Shown here piece by piece: positions 35,134 through 44,514 of a stretch of 64,000 nt of DNA. The stretch covers positions 248,001-312,000 of the forward strand of contig NZ_LT907842.1 of assembly GCF_900215245.1 (NCBI RefSeq). Reading direction: 5' to 3'. How positions within the stretch are numbered: the first letter of the stretch is position 1; each line of letters starts with the position of its first letter. The notes beneath the pieces were generated by a model. That model did no database searches. It saw nothing but the letters and a program-made list of their open reading frames with translations, and had not been told where the DNA came from. The position numbers were made by a program, and so were the translations under genes. Origin of the DNA: Pseudomonas fluorescens. Its GTDB lineage: Bacteria > Pseudomonadota > Gammaproteobacteria > Pseudomonadales > Pseudomonadaceae.

Positions 35134-36852
35134 TTATGCCAGAGCCCCCCAGCAAAACTCCACGCACACGCTGCGCCCACCATCGGACCAGCGTACAGCG
35201 CTGCTCAGTTGGCGCACCAGACTCAAACCACGGCCAGACAGACGGTCGACATCCAGCGGCCGCGCCAGCACCTGCTCCACGTCAAACCCGGGACCGCTGT
35301 CGTCGATGCGCAGCGTCATTTTGCCGCCCATGGGGGTCGGCACCACCTGTACGTGCACACGCACATAACCACTGTTCAACTGCATGAGGCGCTGATTGCG
35401 CTGGTGGTAATACTCGGCGAAGCCCTGCGCATCACGCTTGAGCCGCGAATCCAGTTCCAGCACGCCATGCTCCAGCGCATTGGAATACAGCTCGGCCATC
35501 ACACTGTAGAGCGCCCCACTCTGCTCACGCAGGCCGTGGACCTCCAGCAGCAGTTGCAGCAGGTACGGCAGCGGGTTGTAGCTTTTGAGCGCCTGTGCGC
35601 GAAACTCGAAGCTCACCGCCCAATCCAGCGGGCTCGCCTGGCCGCTGTCGGCATACAGGGGCTCCGCCGCACGCAGCGGCTGGCCGGCCTGCAAGGTGAT
35701 CTCGACCATGCTGACGTCATCGCGCGCCTCACCCCGAAATGCCGCCAGGGCCTGTTCAATATCCTCAAACAGACGGTCAGGCTTGCGGTTGGTGGCAAAC
35801 ACTTGCTGCAAGCGCTCGACACCGAACAGCTGGTCATTAGCGTCGGCGGTGTCCAGTACGCCATCGGAGAGTAAAAATACCCGGTCGCCCAACACCATCG
35901 GCCAGACTTCCGTGCTGTCATCAAACGCTTCGGCGGACAGCACGCCCAACGGCAGATGCCGCGACACCAACGGCGTGCGCTTGCCCGTGGCGATCTCATG
36001 CACATAGCCTTCGGGCATGCCGCCGTTCCACACCTCCACCACGCGCTGCTGGGCACTCAGGCAGATCAGTGTGGCGCAACAGAACATGTCCACCGGCAGA
36101 ATACGCTTGAGCTTGGCATTCATCTCCCGCAGGGTTTGCGCCAGGCCGTAGCCCTTGGCCGTCATGCCGTAGAACACTTCCGCCAGGGGCATGGCGCCGA
36201 CAGCCGCCGGCAGACCATGGCCGGTAAAATCACCGAGCAACACGTGCATGTCACCCGACGGGGTGTACGCCGCCAACAGCAGGTCGCCGTTGAACAACGC
36301 ATACGGCGATTGCAGGTAGCGAATGTTCGGCGCCGCGTTGATACAGCCGGAATGCGCCACCTTATCGAACACCGCCTTGGCCGCCCGCTGCTCATGCAGC
36401 AGGTAGTCATGGTGCCTGGCGATCACGTCACGCTGGCGCAAGACCGTGGCCTGCAAGCGGCGCAGGCGGTCCATGGCATTGATCTTGGCTGCCAGGATCA
36501 GTGGGTTGTAAGGCTTGGGCAGGAAATCATCCCCGCCGGCGTCCAGGCAGCGGGCCAGGGCTTCACTCTCACGCAGCGAGGTGAGAAAGATGATCGGCAC
36601 CAACGCCTCCCCGGCCAGCTGCTTGATTCGGCGCGCCGCTTCAAAGCCGTCCATCACCGGCATCAGGGCATCCATCAACACCAGTTGCGGACGCTCGCGG
36701 CTAAACACGTCGACGGCTTGCGCACCATTAGTCGCCGTCAGCACCTGATGGCCCTGACGCCGGATGATGGTCGACAGCAACAGCAAATCGGCCGCACTGT
36801 CTTCGGCGATCAGGATCGTCAGCGGCTCAAGCACGGGGGCCAGGCTGCTCAA
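35134..36852 (-). CDS. hsbR: HsbR: receiver-PP2C phosphatase-anti-sigma kinase
   Basis: The 572-aa protein has a receiver domain (residues 10-125, phospho-Asp in LVLMDALMPVMDG), a PP2C/SpoIIE-type phosphatase (about 185-400; GDFTGHGLPAAVGAMPLAEVFY, LLSDGVLDTAD) and a C-terminal HATPase kinase like RsbW (ELYSNALEHGVLELD, RIDDSGPGFD). When phosphorylated by HptB it dephosphorylates HsbA; otherwise it phosphorylates it. The start is a TTG inside the hsbA stop (TTGA), so translation is coupled to hsbA; a GTG five codons on is a weaker alternative. Confidence 0.92.
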   Translation of the reverse strand: MSSLAPVLEPLTILIAEDSAADLLLLSTIIRRQGHQVLTATNGAQAVDVFSRERPQLVLMDALMPVMDGFEAARRIKQLAGEALVPIIFLTSLRESEALARCLDAGGDDFLPKPYNPLILAAKINAMDRLRRLQATVLRQRDVIARHHDYLLHEQRAAKAVFDKVAHSGCINAAPNIRYLQSPYALFNGDLLLAAYTPSGDMHVLLGDFTGHGLPAAVGAMPLAEVFYGMTAKGYGLAQTLREMNAKLKRILPVDMFCCATLICLSAQQRVVEVWNGGMPEGYVHEIATGKRTPLVSRHLPLGVLSAEAFDDSTEVWPMVLGDRVFLLSDGVLDTADANDQLFGVERLQQVFATNRKPDRLFEDIEQALAAFRGEARDDVSMVEITLQAGQPLRAAEPLYADSGQASPLDWAVSFEFRAQALKSYNPLPYLLQLLLEVHGLREQSGALYSVMAELYSNALEHGVLELDSRLKRDAQGFAEYYHQRNQRLMQLNSGYVRVHVQVVPTPMGGKMTLRIDDSGPGFDVEQVLARPLDVDRLSGRGLSLVRQLSSAVRWSDGGRSVCVEFCWGALA

Positions 36853-37154
36853 CTGATGTCGAACAGTTTGTCGAAGTTGGAGATACCGAGGATCTTGCGC
36901 ACATCGGAGTTGCTGTTGACCACCTGCACCTCGGCACTGTCGCCACCGGCATGGTCACGTAACAGCAGGAGCATGCCCAGGGCCGAGCTGTCCATGTAAG
37001 TGGTGTCCTTCAAGTCCACCACGTAGACCTCGGGCACCTTGTAGAAGCGCTCATACGCATCGCGAAATTTCTGGTGGCTACCGAAATCGAATCGGCCCTT
37101 GACTGTAATCGTCAACTTCGTCCCATCCAGGGATACTTCTGACTCAATTGACAT
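36849..37154 (-). CDS. hsbA: anti-anti-sigma factor HsbA (STAS domain)
   Basis: A 101-aa STAS domain with the phosphorylatable serine in TTYMDSSALGMLLLL (Ser56 or Ser57). Depending on phosphorylation HsbA binds FlgM, freeing FliA, or the diguanylate cyclase HsbD, favouring biofilm. It leads the hsbA-hsbR-hptB module and follows fliJ after 121 bases, which may hold its own promoter. Confidence 0.93.
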   Translation of the reverse strand: MSIESEVSLDGTKLTITVKGRFDFGSHQKFRDAYERFYKVPEVYVVDLKDTTYMDSSALGMLLLLRDHAGGDSAEVQVVNSNSDVRKILGISNFDKLFDIS

Positions 37155-37275
37155 GCGACTGCTTCCTTGTCATTGGCTATGTGCAACAAGGTTTAGCAGG
37201 TGAACCGGCGATGGGCAACACGGCGCGTCAAATGTGGCAGCTGGCCGGCCCACGCCTACCGTGGAGCGGTGGTCA

Positions 37276-37725
37276 CTAATACTGTGATTGGCGGGGCAGG
37301 CGCTGTGACAGCTCATCAAGCAACTTTTGCTCGCGCTTGTCTTCGATCGCCCGCGCTTCGTCGATATAGCGCTGCACCAGCTTGCGCAAACCTTCAACCC
37401 GGGCGAACGCCGCTTGCCAGCTTTCACGGGCCTTATCGAGGTTGTTCTGGTGCCAGGCCAGGCTCTGGCGCTGTTGGCCGACGGCGGTTTCCAGCTGGTT
37501 GAGAAAGCCCTGGTAGCCCATCAGCCACTGGCCGGACACGCCCTTGCTGCCGCGCTCGATCCACTGCTGCTGGTATTCGCCACGAAAGCGCTCCAGATCG
37601 CCCAGTTTGCTTTCCGCCAGGCGCACCTGGCCCTGGAAGTAACCCAAGCGCTGGACAGCGGCTTTCTCGGCTTTTTCAGCCATGTCCACCACCGGCGCGA
37701 GGCGCGACGAACGGCTACTGGCCAT
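37276..37725 (-). CDS. fliJ: flagellar export chaperone FliJ
   Basis: A 149-aa, almost wholly coiled-coil protein (KAAVQRLGYFQGQVRLAESKL, YIDEARAIEDKREQKLLDELS) of standard FliJ length. It is the stalk of the FliI ATPase and cycles chaperones. The ATG at 37725 is 3 bases after fliI. Confidence 0.92.
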   Translation of the reverse strand: MASSRSSRLAPVVDMAEKAEKAAVQRLGYFQGQVRLAESKLGDLERFRGEYQQQWIERGSKGVSGQWLMGYQGFLNQLETAVGQQRQSLAWHQNNLDKARESWQAAFARVEGLRKLVQRYIDEARAIEDKREQKLLDELSQRLPRQSQY

Positions 37726-37728
37726 GGC

Positions 37729-39087
37729 TTAGCCGCCGGGTGCAGGAGCGAAGATCGAGCCCAGGTGCGCTTCGCTTTCACCCATGCTGATCTTGTCGTT
37801 GAGGCCCTGGCGCAGGTAGGTCACCAATTGCGGCTGCAAGGCAATCGCCAGGTCGGTTTCGCGATCGCCACCGGCCACATACGCGCCGACGCTGATCAGG
37901 TCGCGGCTCTGCTGATAACGCGACCACAACTGTTTGAAATGTTGCGCGCGGGCCATGTGCTCCGGCGTGACCACCGCCGGCATCACCCGGCTGATCGACG
38001 CTTCGATATCGATAGCCGGGTAATGCCCTTCTTCGGCCAGCCGCCGCGACAGCACGATGTGGCCGTCGAGCACGCCCCGCGCCGAGTCGGCAATCGGGTC
38101 CTGCTGGTCATCACCTTCGGACAACACGGTGTAGAACGCGGTGATCGAACCGCCGCCGGCCTCGGCGTTACCGGCGCGCTCGACCAGCTTGGGCAGCTTG
38201 GCAAACACCGACGGCGGGTAGCCTTTGGTGGCGGGCGGTTCGCCGATGGCCAGGGCGATTTCCCGCTGGGCCTGAGCGAAACGCGTGAGCGAGTCCATCA
38301 GCAACAGGACGTTCTTGCCCTTGTCGCGAAAATATTCGGCGATACGCGTGCAGTACATGGCGGCGCGCAAGCGCATCAGCGGTGCATCATCGGCCGGGGA
38401 TGCGACGACAACGGAGCGCTTGAGGCCTTCTTCACCGAGGCTGTGCTCGATGAACTCCTTCACTTCACGGCCGCGCTCGCCGATCAATCCGACCACAATG
38501 ATGTCGGCCTCGGTAAAGCGCGTCATCATGCCGAGCAGCACGGATTTACCCACACCGGTACCGGCAAACAGGCCCAGACGCTGGCCACGACCGACCGTCA
38601 ATAAACCGTTGATGCTGCGAATGCCCACGTCCAGCGGCACGCTGATCGGGTTGCGGTTGAGCGGGTTGATGGTCGGGCCGTCCATCGGCACCCAGTCTTC
38701 AGCCTTCATGCCGCCCTTGCCGTCCAGCGCGCGACCGGCGCCGTCGAGCACACGGCCGAGCATGCTCATGCCCATCGGCAGGCGGCCCGTGTCGGCCAGC
38801 GGCACCACACGGGCACCGGGGGCGATGCCCGCCAGGCTACCGACCGGCATCAGGAAAATCTTGCTGCCGGAAAAGCCCATCACTTCGGCTTCGACCTGCA
38901 CCGGGTGGTAGCTGTCGTCATTGATCACCAGGCAGCGGCTGCCCATGGCGGCGCGCAGGCCTTCGGCTTCGAGGGTCAGGCCGACCATGCGCAGCAGGCG
39001 CCCTTCGAGAACGGGCTGGCCAGGCAACTCGGTGGCCTCGGCGTAGCCGCTCAGGCGCTTGGCGAAACTGGTGCGATCAAGGCGCAT
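37729..39087 (-). CDS. fliI: flagellar export ATPase FliI
   Basis: The 452-aa protein resembles F1 beta: Walker [18 protein letters not shown] (near 175), [16 protein letters not shown], Walker [27 protein letters not shown] in parts, and [19 protein letters not shown]. It energises export with FliH and FliJ. It overlaps fliH by 11 bases. Confidence 0.97.
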   Translation of the reverse strand: MRLDRTSFAKRLSGYAEATELPGQPVLEGRLLRMVGLTLEAEGLRAAMGSRCLVINDDSYHPVQVEAEVMGFSGSKIFLMPVGSLAGIAPGARVVPLADTGRLPMGMSMLGRVLDGAGRALDGKGGMKAEDWVPMDGPTINPLNRNPISVPLDVGIRSINGLLTVGRGQRLGLFAGTGVGKSVLLGMMTRFTEADIIVVGLIGERGREVKEFIEHSLGEEGLKRSVVVASPADDAPLMRLRAAMYCTRIAEYFRDKGKNVLLLMDSLTRFAQAQREIALAIGEPPATKGYPPSVFAKLPKLVERAGNAEAGGGSITAFYTVLSEGDDQQDPIADSARGVLDGHIVLSRRLAEEGHYPAIDIEASISRVMPAVVTPEHMARAQHFKQLWSRYQQSRDLISVGAYVAGGDRETDLAIALQPQLVTYLRQGLNDKISMGESEAHLGSIFAPAPGG

Positions 39088-39841
39088 CGGGGGCGTCCAG
39101 GTCCACGCTCAGGTCAGGCTCGGCCGGGTGCAGGGCCTGTTCATGGAGTTGATCGAAGAGCTTGGCCATGATCTGGCTGATGCGGGTTTCCACCGTGGCA
39201 TCGATGCGGCTGTGTTCGGTCTCGACGCGGCAACCGCCGGGCAGCAGCGCCGCGTCCTCGACGATGCGCCAGGTTTCTTCGTGGCGCTCGCGCAGGGCTT
39301 TGACCTGCTCGAAATCCTGGGGGTTGATGTACAAGCGCACATTGCCGACGCCCAAGGGCAGCAGCTTGAGGGCTTCGCGCATCACGCTTTCGAGGTGGCT
39401 GGAATCGAGCACCAGTTCGCGCTGGATCACTTGGCGAGCGATGTGCTCAACCAGGCCGACCATGGCTTTTTCCAGTTGCGAATCCTGTTCGGCGATAGGA
39501 TCGAACAGGCTGCCCATCAAGCGTTCCAGGCTGGCCAGCTTGACGCTCAAGGCCTCTTCGGCTTCCTGGCGCACCTTCAGCGTGGTGCTGCGAAAACCGT
39601 CTTTTTCACCCGCCGCAAAGCCTTCGTTGTAGGCCTCCTGACGGATGGCTTCCAATTCTTCAAGGGTCAGTGGCTGGACTTCATCCAGCGGCACCTCTTC
39701 CATTTGCGCAGGCGGCTCTTCGACATACGCAGGTTCCGGCTCCGGCACATGCGGGTCGAAACTGGGCAACGACCAGATGTCGAACCCGCCGACATCCCGC
39801 GCGCGAATCAGATCGCTGGGCGTCTCATCTTTGTTCGACAT
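39077..39841 (-). CDS. fliH: flagellar export stator protein FliH
   Basis: The 254-aa protein has an N-terminal [19 protein letters not shown] segment (C-ring binding), an acidic Pro/Glu-rich region (about 30-65), a helical AxxxG-like heptad stretch ([15 protein letters not shown]) and a C-terminal V-ATPase E-like domain ([32 protein letters not shown]). It regulates FliI. Confidence 0.93.
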   Translation of the reverse strand: MSNKDETPSDLIRARDVGGFDIWSLPSFDPHVPEPEPAYVEEPPAQMEEVPLDEVQPLTLEELEAIRQEAYNEGFAAGEKDGFRSTTLKVRQEAEEALSVKLASLERLMGSLFDPIAEQDSQLEKAMVGLVEHIARQVIQRELVLDSSHLESVMREALKLLPLGVGNVRLYINPQDFEQVKALRERHEETWRIVEDAALLPGGCRVETEHSRIDATVETRISQIMAKLFDQLHEQALHPAEPDLSVDLDAPDAP

Positions 39842-39851
39842 GCGCAGCGCC

Positions 39852-40868
39852 TTAGATCATTTCTTCGCCGCCCTTCCCGCCGAGAACGATTTCTCCGGCT
39901 TCGGCCATACGGCGGGCAATGGTGAGGATTTCCTTCTGGGCGGTTTCCACGTCGCTGACGCGTACCGGGCCTTTGGCTTCCAGGTCGTCGCGCAACAGTT
40001 CGGACGCGCGCTTGGACATGTTCTTGAAGATCTTCTCTTTGACGCCTTCGTCCGAACCCTTGAGGGCCAGCACCAAAACGTCGGACGACACCTCACGCAG
40101 CAACGCCTGGATACCACGGTCGTCGACATCGGAGAGGTTGTTGAACACGAACATGAGGTCTTCGATCTGGCCGGACAGGGTGTCGTCGATCTCGCGGATC
40201 GAGTCCATCAACTGGCCTTCGACCGAACTGTCGAGGAAGTTCATGATGTCGGCCGCGCGCTTGATGCCACCCAGGGTGGTACGCGAGGCATTCGAGTTGC
40301 CCGAGAACTGCTTCTCGAGAATCGTGTTGAGTTCTTTCAGCGCGGCCGGCTGCACCGTGTTCAGCGACGACACGCGCAGGATGATGTCCAGGCGCACTTT
40401 ATGGTCGAAGTGGCCGAGCACTTCACCGGCCTGGTCCGGGTCGAGGTAGGCAACCACGATGGCCTGGATCTGCGGGTGCTCGTAGCGGATCACGTCGGCC
40501 ACGGCGCGCGGTTCCATCCATTTCAGGCTGTCCAGGCCACTGGTGTTGCCGCCCAGCAGGATGCGGTCGATCAGGCCGTTGGCCTTGTCTTCGCCGAGGG
40601 CCGAGGTGAGCATCTTGCGGATATAGCTGTCGGAACCGACGCCCAGGCTGGTCTGGTCGCCGACGATTTCGACGAACTCGCTCATCACCTGCTCGACTTG
40701 CTCACGGTGCACATTGCGCATCTGCGCCATGGCCACGCCCACGCGCTGAACCTCTTTGGGGCCCATGTGGCGCAGCACTTGTGCGGCGTCGGTCTCACCC
40801 AAAGACAGCAGCAGGACTGCGGCTTTATCGACCTTGGTGAGCTTGGCAACAGCGGCTCGATCATTCAT
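39852..40868 (-). CDS. fliG: flagellar motor switch protein FliG
   Basis: The 338-aa protein begins with the FliF-binding domain (VDKAAVLLLSLGETDAAQVLRHM), has the EHPQ motif (IRYEHPQIQAIVVAYLDP) in the middle domain, and a C-terminal torque helix region (LMFVFNNLSDVDDRGIQALLREV). It overlaps fliF by 8 bases. Confidence 0.97.
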   Translation of the reverse strand: MNDRAAVAKLTKVDKAAVLLLSLGETDAAQVLRHMGPKEVQRVGVAMAQMRNVHREQVEQVMSEFVEIVGDQTSLGVGSDSYIRKMLTSALGEDKANGLIDRILLGGNTSGLDSLKWMEPRAVADVIRYEHPQIQAIVVAYLDPDQAGEVLGHFDHKVRLDIILRVSSLNTVQPAALKELNTILEKQFSGNSNASRTTLGGIKRAADIMNFLDSSVEGQLMDSIREIDDTLSGQIEDLMFVFNNLSDVDDRGIQALLREVSSDVLVLALKGSDEGVKEKIFKNMSKRASELLRDDLEAKGPVRVSDVETAQKEILTIARRMAEAGEIVLGGKGGEEMI

Positions 40869-42636
40869 CTGCGTTAATCCACTCTTTCACGACCTGAGCC
40901 ACACGGCCCGGGTCTTCTGCTACCAGACTCTTGATTGCATTCAGCTGAGCGTCATAGCCTTCGCTCGGGCTTGGCAACAGAATACTTTGCGGGCCGCCCA
41001 GGCTGACGCGGTCGTTGGCCAGTTCGCCGTCCAGGCCGCCCATGCCACCCAACTCGACGTCGCTTCCTGCAAGGGCAAGCTGCTTCTTGCCGTGGCCGGT
41101 GATGTTGTTGAGCACCGGACGCAGCACGCCGAACACCAGCACCAGGATGAACAACACACCCAGCACTTGCTTGACGATGTCCCAGAACCACGGCTGTGTG
41201 TAGAACGCAGGGTCGGTAATGACTTCGCCACGCTCGACCGAGAACGGCATGTTGATCACGCTGACGCTGTCACCCCGGCTGGCGTCAAAACCAACGGCGT
41301 CCTGTACCAGGCGAGTGAAGCGCGCCAATTCGTCGGCACTCCACGGCGCACGGGTCACCGCACCGTCAGCGGCATTGACCTTGACCTGGTCATCGACCAC
41401 CACCGACACCGACAGGCGATTGATTTTGCCCTGCTGCTGTTTGGTGTGGCTGATGGAACGGTCGAGCTCGAAGTTCTTGGTCGACTGGTTACGCTTGTCC
41501 GCCGGGTATGGCGCGAGCATCGGCTGGCCGGTGGCCGGGTCCATGATCTGCTGACCGTTGGCGTCCAACAATGGCTGGCCAGGCTGAATCGCAGCGGCGG
41601 TCGCGGCAGCGCCGCCCGTGGTTTGCGGCGCCGAAGCCGGTGCCGGCGGCTGGTTGCTCAGGGCACCCGGCACACCTTGCGGGCCATTGCTGGCGGTGCG
41701 TTGTTCGCTGGTCGACTGCTCGCTGCGCAGGGCCGGCTGGTCCGGGTTGAACTGTTCAGAGGTCGATTCGACCGCGCTGAAGTCCACGTCGGCGGACACT
41801 TCAGCCTTGTAGCGGTCGTTGCCGAGCACCGGCTGCAAAATATTATGCACGCGCTGGGTGAGCATGCTTTCCATGCGACGGCTGTAATCGAACTGCTTGC
41901 CGGCCTGGGTCAGCGCAGAATTTTCTGCCATGTCCGACAGCAGGTTGCCCTTCTGGTCGACGACGGTAATTTGCGATTTGCTCAGTTCGGGAACGCTGGT
42001 GGCCACCAGGTTGATGATCGCCAGCACCTGGCCAGGCTCCAGGGAACGCCCGGAAAACAGCTCGACCAGCACCGAGGCGCTCGGCTTGCGTTCGTCACGG
42101 ACAAACACCGAGCTCTTCGGAATCGCCAGGTGCACGCGGGCGCCCTTGACGTTGTTGAGGCTTGAGATGGTGCGCGCCAACTCGCCTTCCAGGCCACGAC
42201 GGTAGCGGGTGGCTTCCATGAACTGGCTGGTACCCAGGCCCTGGTCCTTGTCGAGGATTTCAAAACCGATATTGCTGTCGGACGGCGTCACGCCGGCGGC
42301 GGCCAGCTTCATGCGTGCACGGGCGACGTCATCGGCCTTGACCAGCAACGCGCCGGAGTTGGGTTCTACGGTATAGGCGATGTCGGCGGCGGCCAGGGTT
42401 TCCATGATCTGCTTGGAATCCATGCCGGCCAGGCTGCCGTACAGCGGGCGGTAATCAGGTTGCTGCGACCACAGCACCACGGCAAAACCAATCGCCACGC
42501 TGGCAGCCAGGCCGACCATCAGGCCCACCTGACGCAACATGGTCATTTCGGAGAGGTTTTCCAGGAACGACAAACCAAACAGCGGCGGCTTGCCGTCTGT
42601 CTTGGCGGGTACGTTGTCCACGACTGCTTCTGCCAT
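40861..42636 (-). CDS. fliF: flagellar MS-ring protein FliF
   Basis: The 591-aa protein has two membrane segments (VGLMVGLAASVAIGFAVVLW near 40 and VLGVLFILVLVFGVLRPVL near 480), ring-building motifs between them (ARTISSLNNVKGARVHLAIP, AIINLVATSVPELSKSQITVVDQ in parts), an Ala/Pro/Gln-rich insert (about 310-365), and a C-terminal FliG-binding tail. Confidence 0.97.
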   Translation of the reverse strand: MAEAVVDNVPAKTDGKPPLFGLSFLENLSEMTMLRQVGLMVGLAASVAIGFAVVLWSQQPDYRPLYGSLAGMDSKQIMETLAAADIAYTVEPNSGALLVKADDVARARMKLAAAGVTPSDSNIGFEILDKDQGLGTSQFMEATRYRRGLEGELARTISSLNNVKGARVHLAIPKSSVFVRDERKPSASVLVELFSGRSLEPGQVLAIINLVATSVPELSKSQITVVDQKGNLLSDMAENSALTQAGKQFDYSRRMESMLTQRVHNILQPVLGNDRYKAEVSADVDFSAVESTSEQFNPDQPALRSEQSTSEQRTASNGPQGVPGALSNQPPAPASAPQTTGGAAATAAAIQPGQPLLDANGQQIMDPATGQPMLAPYPADKRNQSTKNFELDRSISHTKQQQGKINRLSVSVVVDDQVKVNAADGAVTRAPWSADELARFTRLVQDAVGFDASRGDSVSVINMPFSVERGEVITDPAFYTQPWFWDIVKQVLGVLFILVLVFGVLRPVLNNITGHGKKQLALAGSDVELGGMGGLDGELANDRVSLGGPQSILLPSPSEGYDAQLNAIKSLVAEDPGRVAQVVKEWINADE

Positions 42637-42652
42637 GACTTAAATCTCGTCC

Positions 42653-42982
42653 TTAAACCGGCATCTGCATGATGTCTTGATAAGCCTGAACCAGCTTGTT
42701 ACGCACTTGGGTCAAGGCCTGGAAGGAAACACTGGCCTTTTGCGAGGCGACCATCACATCGGTGAGGTCCACGCCGCTTTTGCCGATTTCGAAGGCGGTA
42801 GCCAATTGATTCGAGGCTTGCTGGGTATCACTGACTTTGTTGATTGCCTGACCGAGCATGTCGGCAAAACTGCTTTGGCCCAATTCCGGCGCTGGCGCGA
42901 CGGATTTCGGTTGAGCCATGGCATCCATTTGCATGGAGCGCATATCCAACATCAACCGATTGAACTCAATACCCTGGCTCAT
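42653..42982 (-). CDS. fliE: flagellar rod-base protein FliE
   Basis: A 109-aa protein with the FliE signature [27 protein letters not shown] and the C-terminal [25 protein letters not shown]. It joins the MS ring to the rod. First gene of the fliEFGHIJ operon, with a near-consensus sigma-54 promoter about 60 bases upstream. Confidence 0.96.
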   Translation of the reverse strand: MSQGIEFNRLMLDMRSMQMDAMAQPKSVAPAPELGQSSFADMLGQAINKVSDTQQASNQLATAFEIGKSGVDLTDVMVASQKASVSFQALTQVRNKLVQAYQDIMQMPV

Positions 42983-43043
42983 GACCTTCTCTCTCCGACG
43001 ACCCGCAATTTTTTGACACTACGCAGCGGTTACTAGGGGTGGT

Positions 43044-43059
43044 AGCAACAAGGGTGCCA
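43044..43059 (-). promoter_or_regulatory. sigma-54 promoter of fliEFGHIJ
   Basis: Minus strand TGGCACCCTTGTTGCT matches TGGCAC-N5-TTGCT exactly; 62 bases before fliE. The hsbA-hsbR-hptB genes may also be read from it. Confidence 0.92.
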
Positions 43060-43127
43060 AATCCATAGCGGTTCGTAAGAAAAGGCGACAAACCCTGTCA
43101 GCCTAGGCTTTTTGTAGGGCGCGATTC

Positions 43128-44507
43128 TCAGGTCGCGAAAAGGTAGGCTTCCACATCCATCCCGGCGTCGCGCATCTGCGCCAGCTTGTAGCGCAAGGTG
43201 CGCGGGCTGATCCCCAGGCGTTCGGCCGCTTCTTTGCGGCGGCCGCGTTCGGCACGCAGGGTGTCGATGATCATCTGGAATTCGCAGCGCCGCAGGTCGT
43301 CCCCCAACGCACCGCCCGACTCGGCTTCGGCGACCGCCACGGGCGCCGGCGCAAGGCTCGGCAAGGGGGCCGCGCCACTGCCCATGGCCAGGCAGAAATC
43401 CTGGGGCTGGATCAAACCGCCCTGCTGCAAAATCAACGCACGCTGGATCGCATTGTCGAGTTCCCGCACGTTGCCGGGCCATGGGTAGCTGATCAGGCAA
43501 GCCTGGGCCTCAGCCGACAGCCGGGCCTGGGCGTGCTTCATTTTTTTGACGTGGTTGTTCAGCAGGCGCTCGGCCAGCGGGATGATGTCCGCCGGGCGTT
43601 CACGCAATGGGCGCCAGGCCAGAGGGAAGACCGACAGCCGGTAAAACAAGTCTTCCCGAAAGCGCCCCGCCGCTACTTCGCCCGCGAGGTCGCGGTTGGT
43701 GGTGGCGACTACGCGGATATCCAGCTGGATCGGCTTGCGCGCGCCGACGCGCTCTACTTCACGCTCCTGCAACACCCGCAGCAGCTTGGCTTGCAGGCCC
43801 AGGGGCATTTCGGAAATCTCGTCGAGCAGGATAGTGCCGCCGTCGGCCTGTTCGAACTTGCCGGCCTGGGCCGCAATGGCGCCGGTGAACGAGCCTTTTT
43901 CATGGCCGAACAACGTGGCTTCGAGCATGTTGTCGGGGATGGCCGCGCAGTTGATGGCGATAAACGGTTGCTTGGCGCGACCCGATTGCTGGTGGATATA
44001 GCGTGCCAGGACCTCTTTACCGGTGCCGGACTCGCCGGAGATCAGCACGGTTGAATCACTGCGCGCCACACGGGCGGCCAAGTCCAGCAACTGTGCACTG
44101 GCCGGTTCGAAGGCAATCGGGCCTTCGCCTTCGGCGGCCGAGATCACGCCCAAGGCATGCCGCGCGACCAACTCGATCAAGGCTTTGGGTTCAAACGGTT
44201 TGACCAGGTAATCCGCCGCGCCCTGGCGCATGGCATCCACGGCGCGCTCGACCGCGCCATGGGCGGTCATCAGCAACACCGGCAGTTGCGGCTGACGCGC
44301 GCGCAGCAGGCCGAGCAACTGATGGCCGTCCATACCGGGCATGTTCACGTCGCTGACCACCAGGCTGAAGGACTCTTGCTCAACAGCCTCCAAGGCCTCC
44401 TCGGCAGAGCCGACCGCCCGGTAGTCATGGCCCGCCAACAGCAGCGTGTCAGCCAATGCTTCACGCAGGGCGCGATCGTCTTCCACCAATAAAACCTTGA
44501 TAGCCAT
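43128..44507 (-). CDS. fleR: sigma-54-dependent response regulator FleR
   Basis: The 459-aa protein has a receiver domain (phospho-Asp in LVVSDVNMPGMDG), an AAA+ domain (Walker [22 protein letters not shown] loop present as GSFTGA in EKGSFTGAIAA; Walker B TILLDEISEMP) and a C-terminal Fis-type helix-turn-helix (RRKEAAERLGISPRTLRYKLAQM). Phosphorylated by FleS, it activates class III basal-body and hook genes. It lies 7 bases after fleS. Confidence 0.95.
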   Translation of the reverse strand: MAIKVLLVEDDRALREALADTLLLAGHDYRAVGSAEEALEAVEQESFSLVVSDVNMPGMDGHQLLGLLRARQPQLPVLLMTAHGAVERAVDAMRQGAADYLVKPFEPKALIELVARHALGVISAAEGEGPIAFEPASAQLLDLAARVARSDSTVLISGESGTGKEVLARYIHQQSGRAKQPFIAINCAAIPDNMLEATLFGHEKGSFTGAIAAQAGKFEQADGGTILLDEISEMPLGLQAKLLRVLQEREVERVGARKPIQLDIRVVATTNRDLAGEVAAGRFREDLFYRLSVFPLAWRPLRERPADIIPLAERLLNNHVKKMKHAQARLSAEAQACLISYPWPGNVRELDNAIQRALILQQGGLIQPQDFCLAMGSGAAPLPSLAPAPVAVAEAESGGALGDDLRRCEFQMIIDTLRAERGRRKEAAERLGISPRTLRYKLAQMRDAGMDVEAYLFAT

Positions 44508-44514
44508 AATCCTT

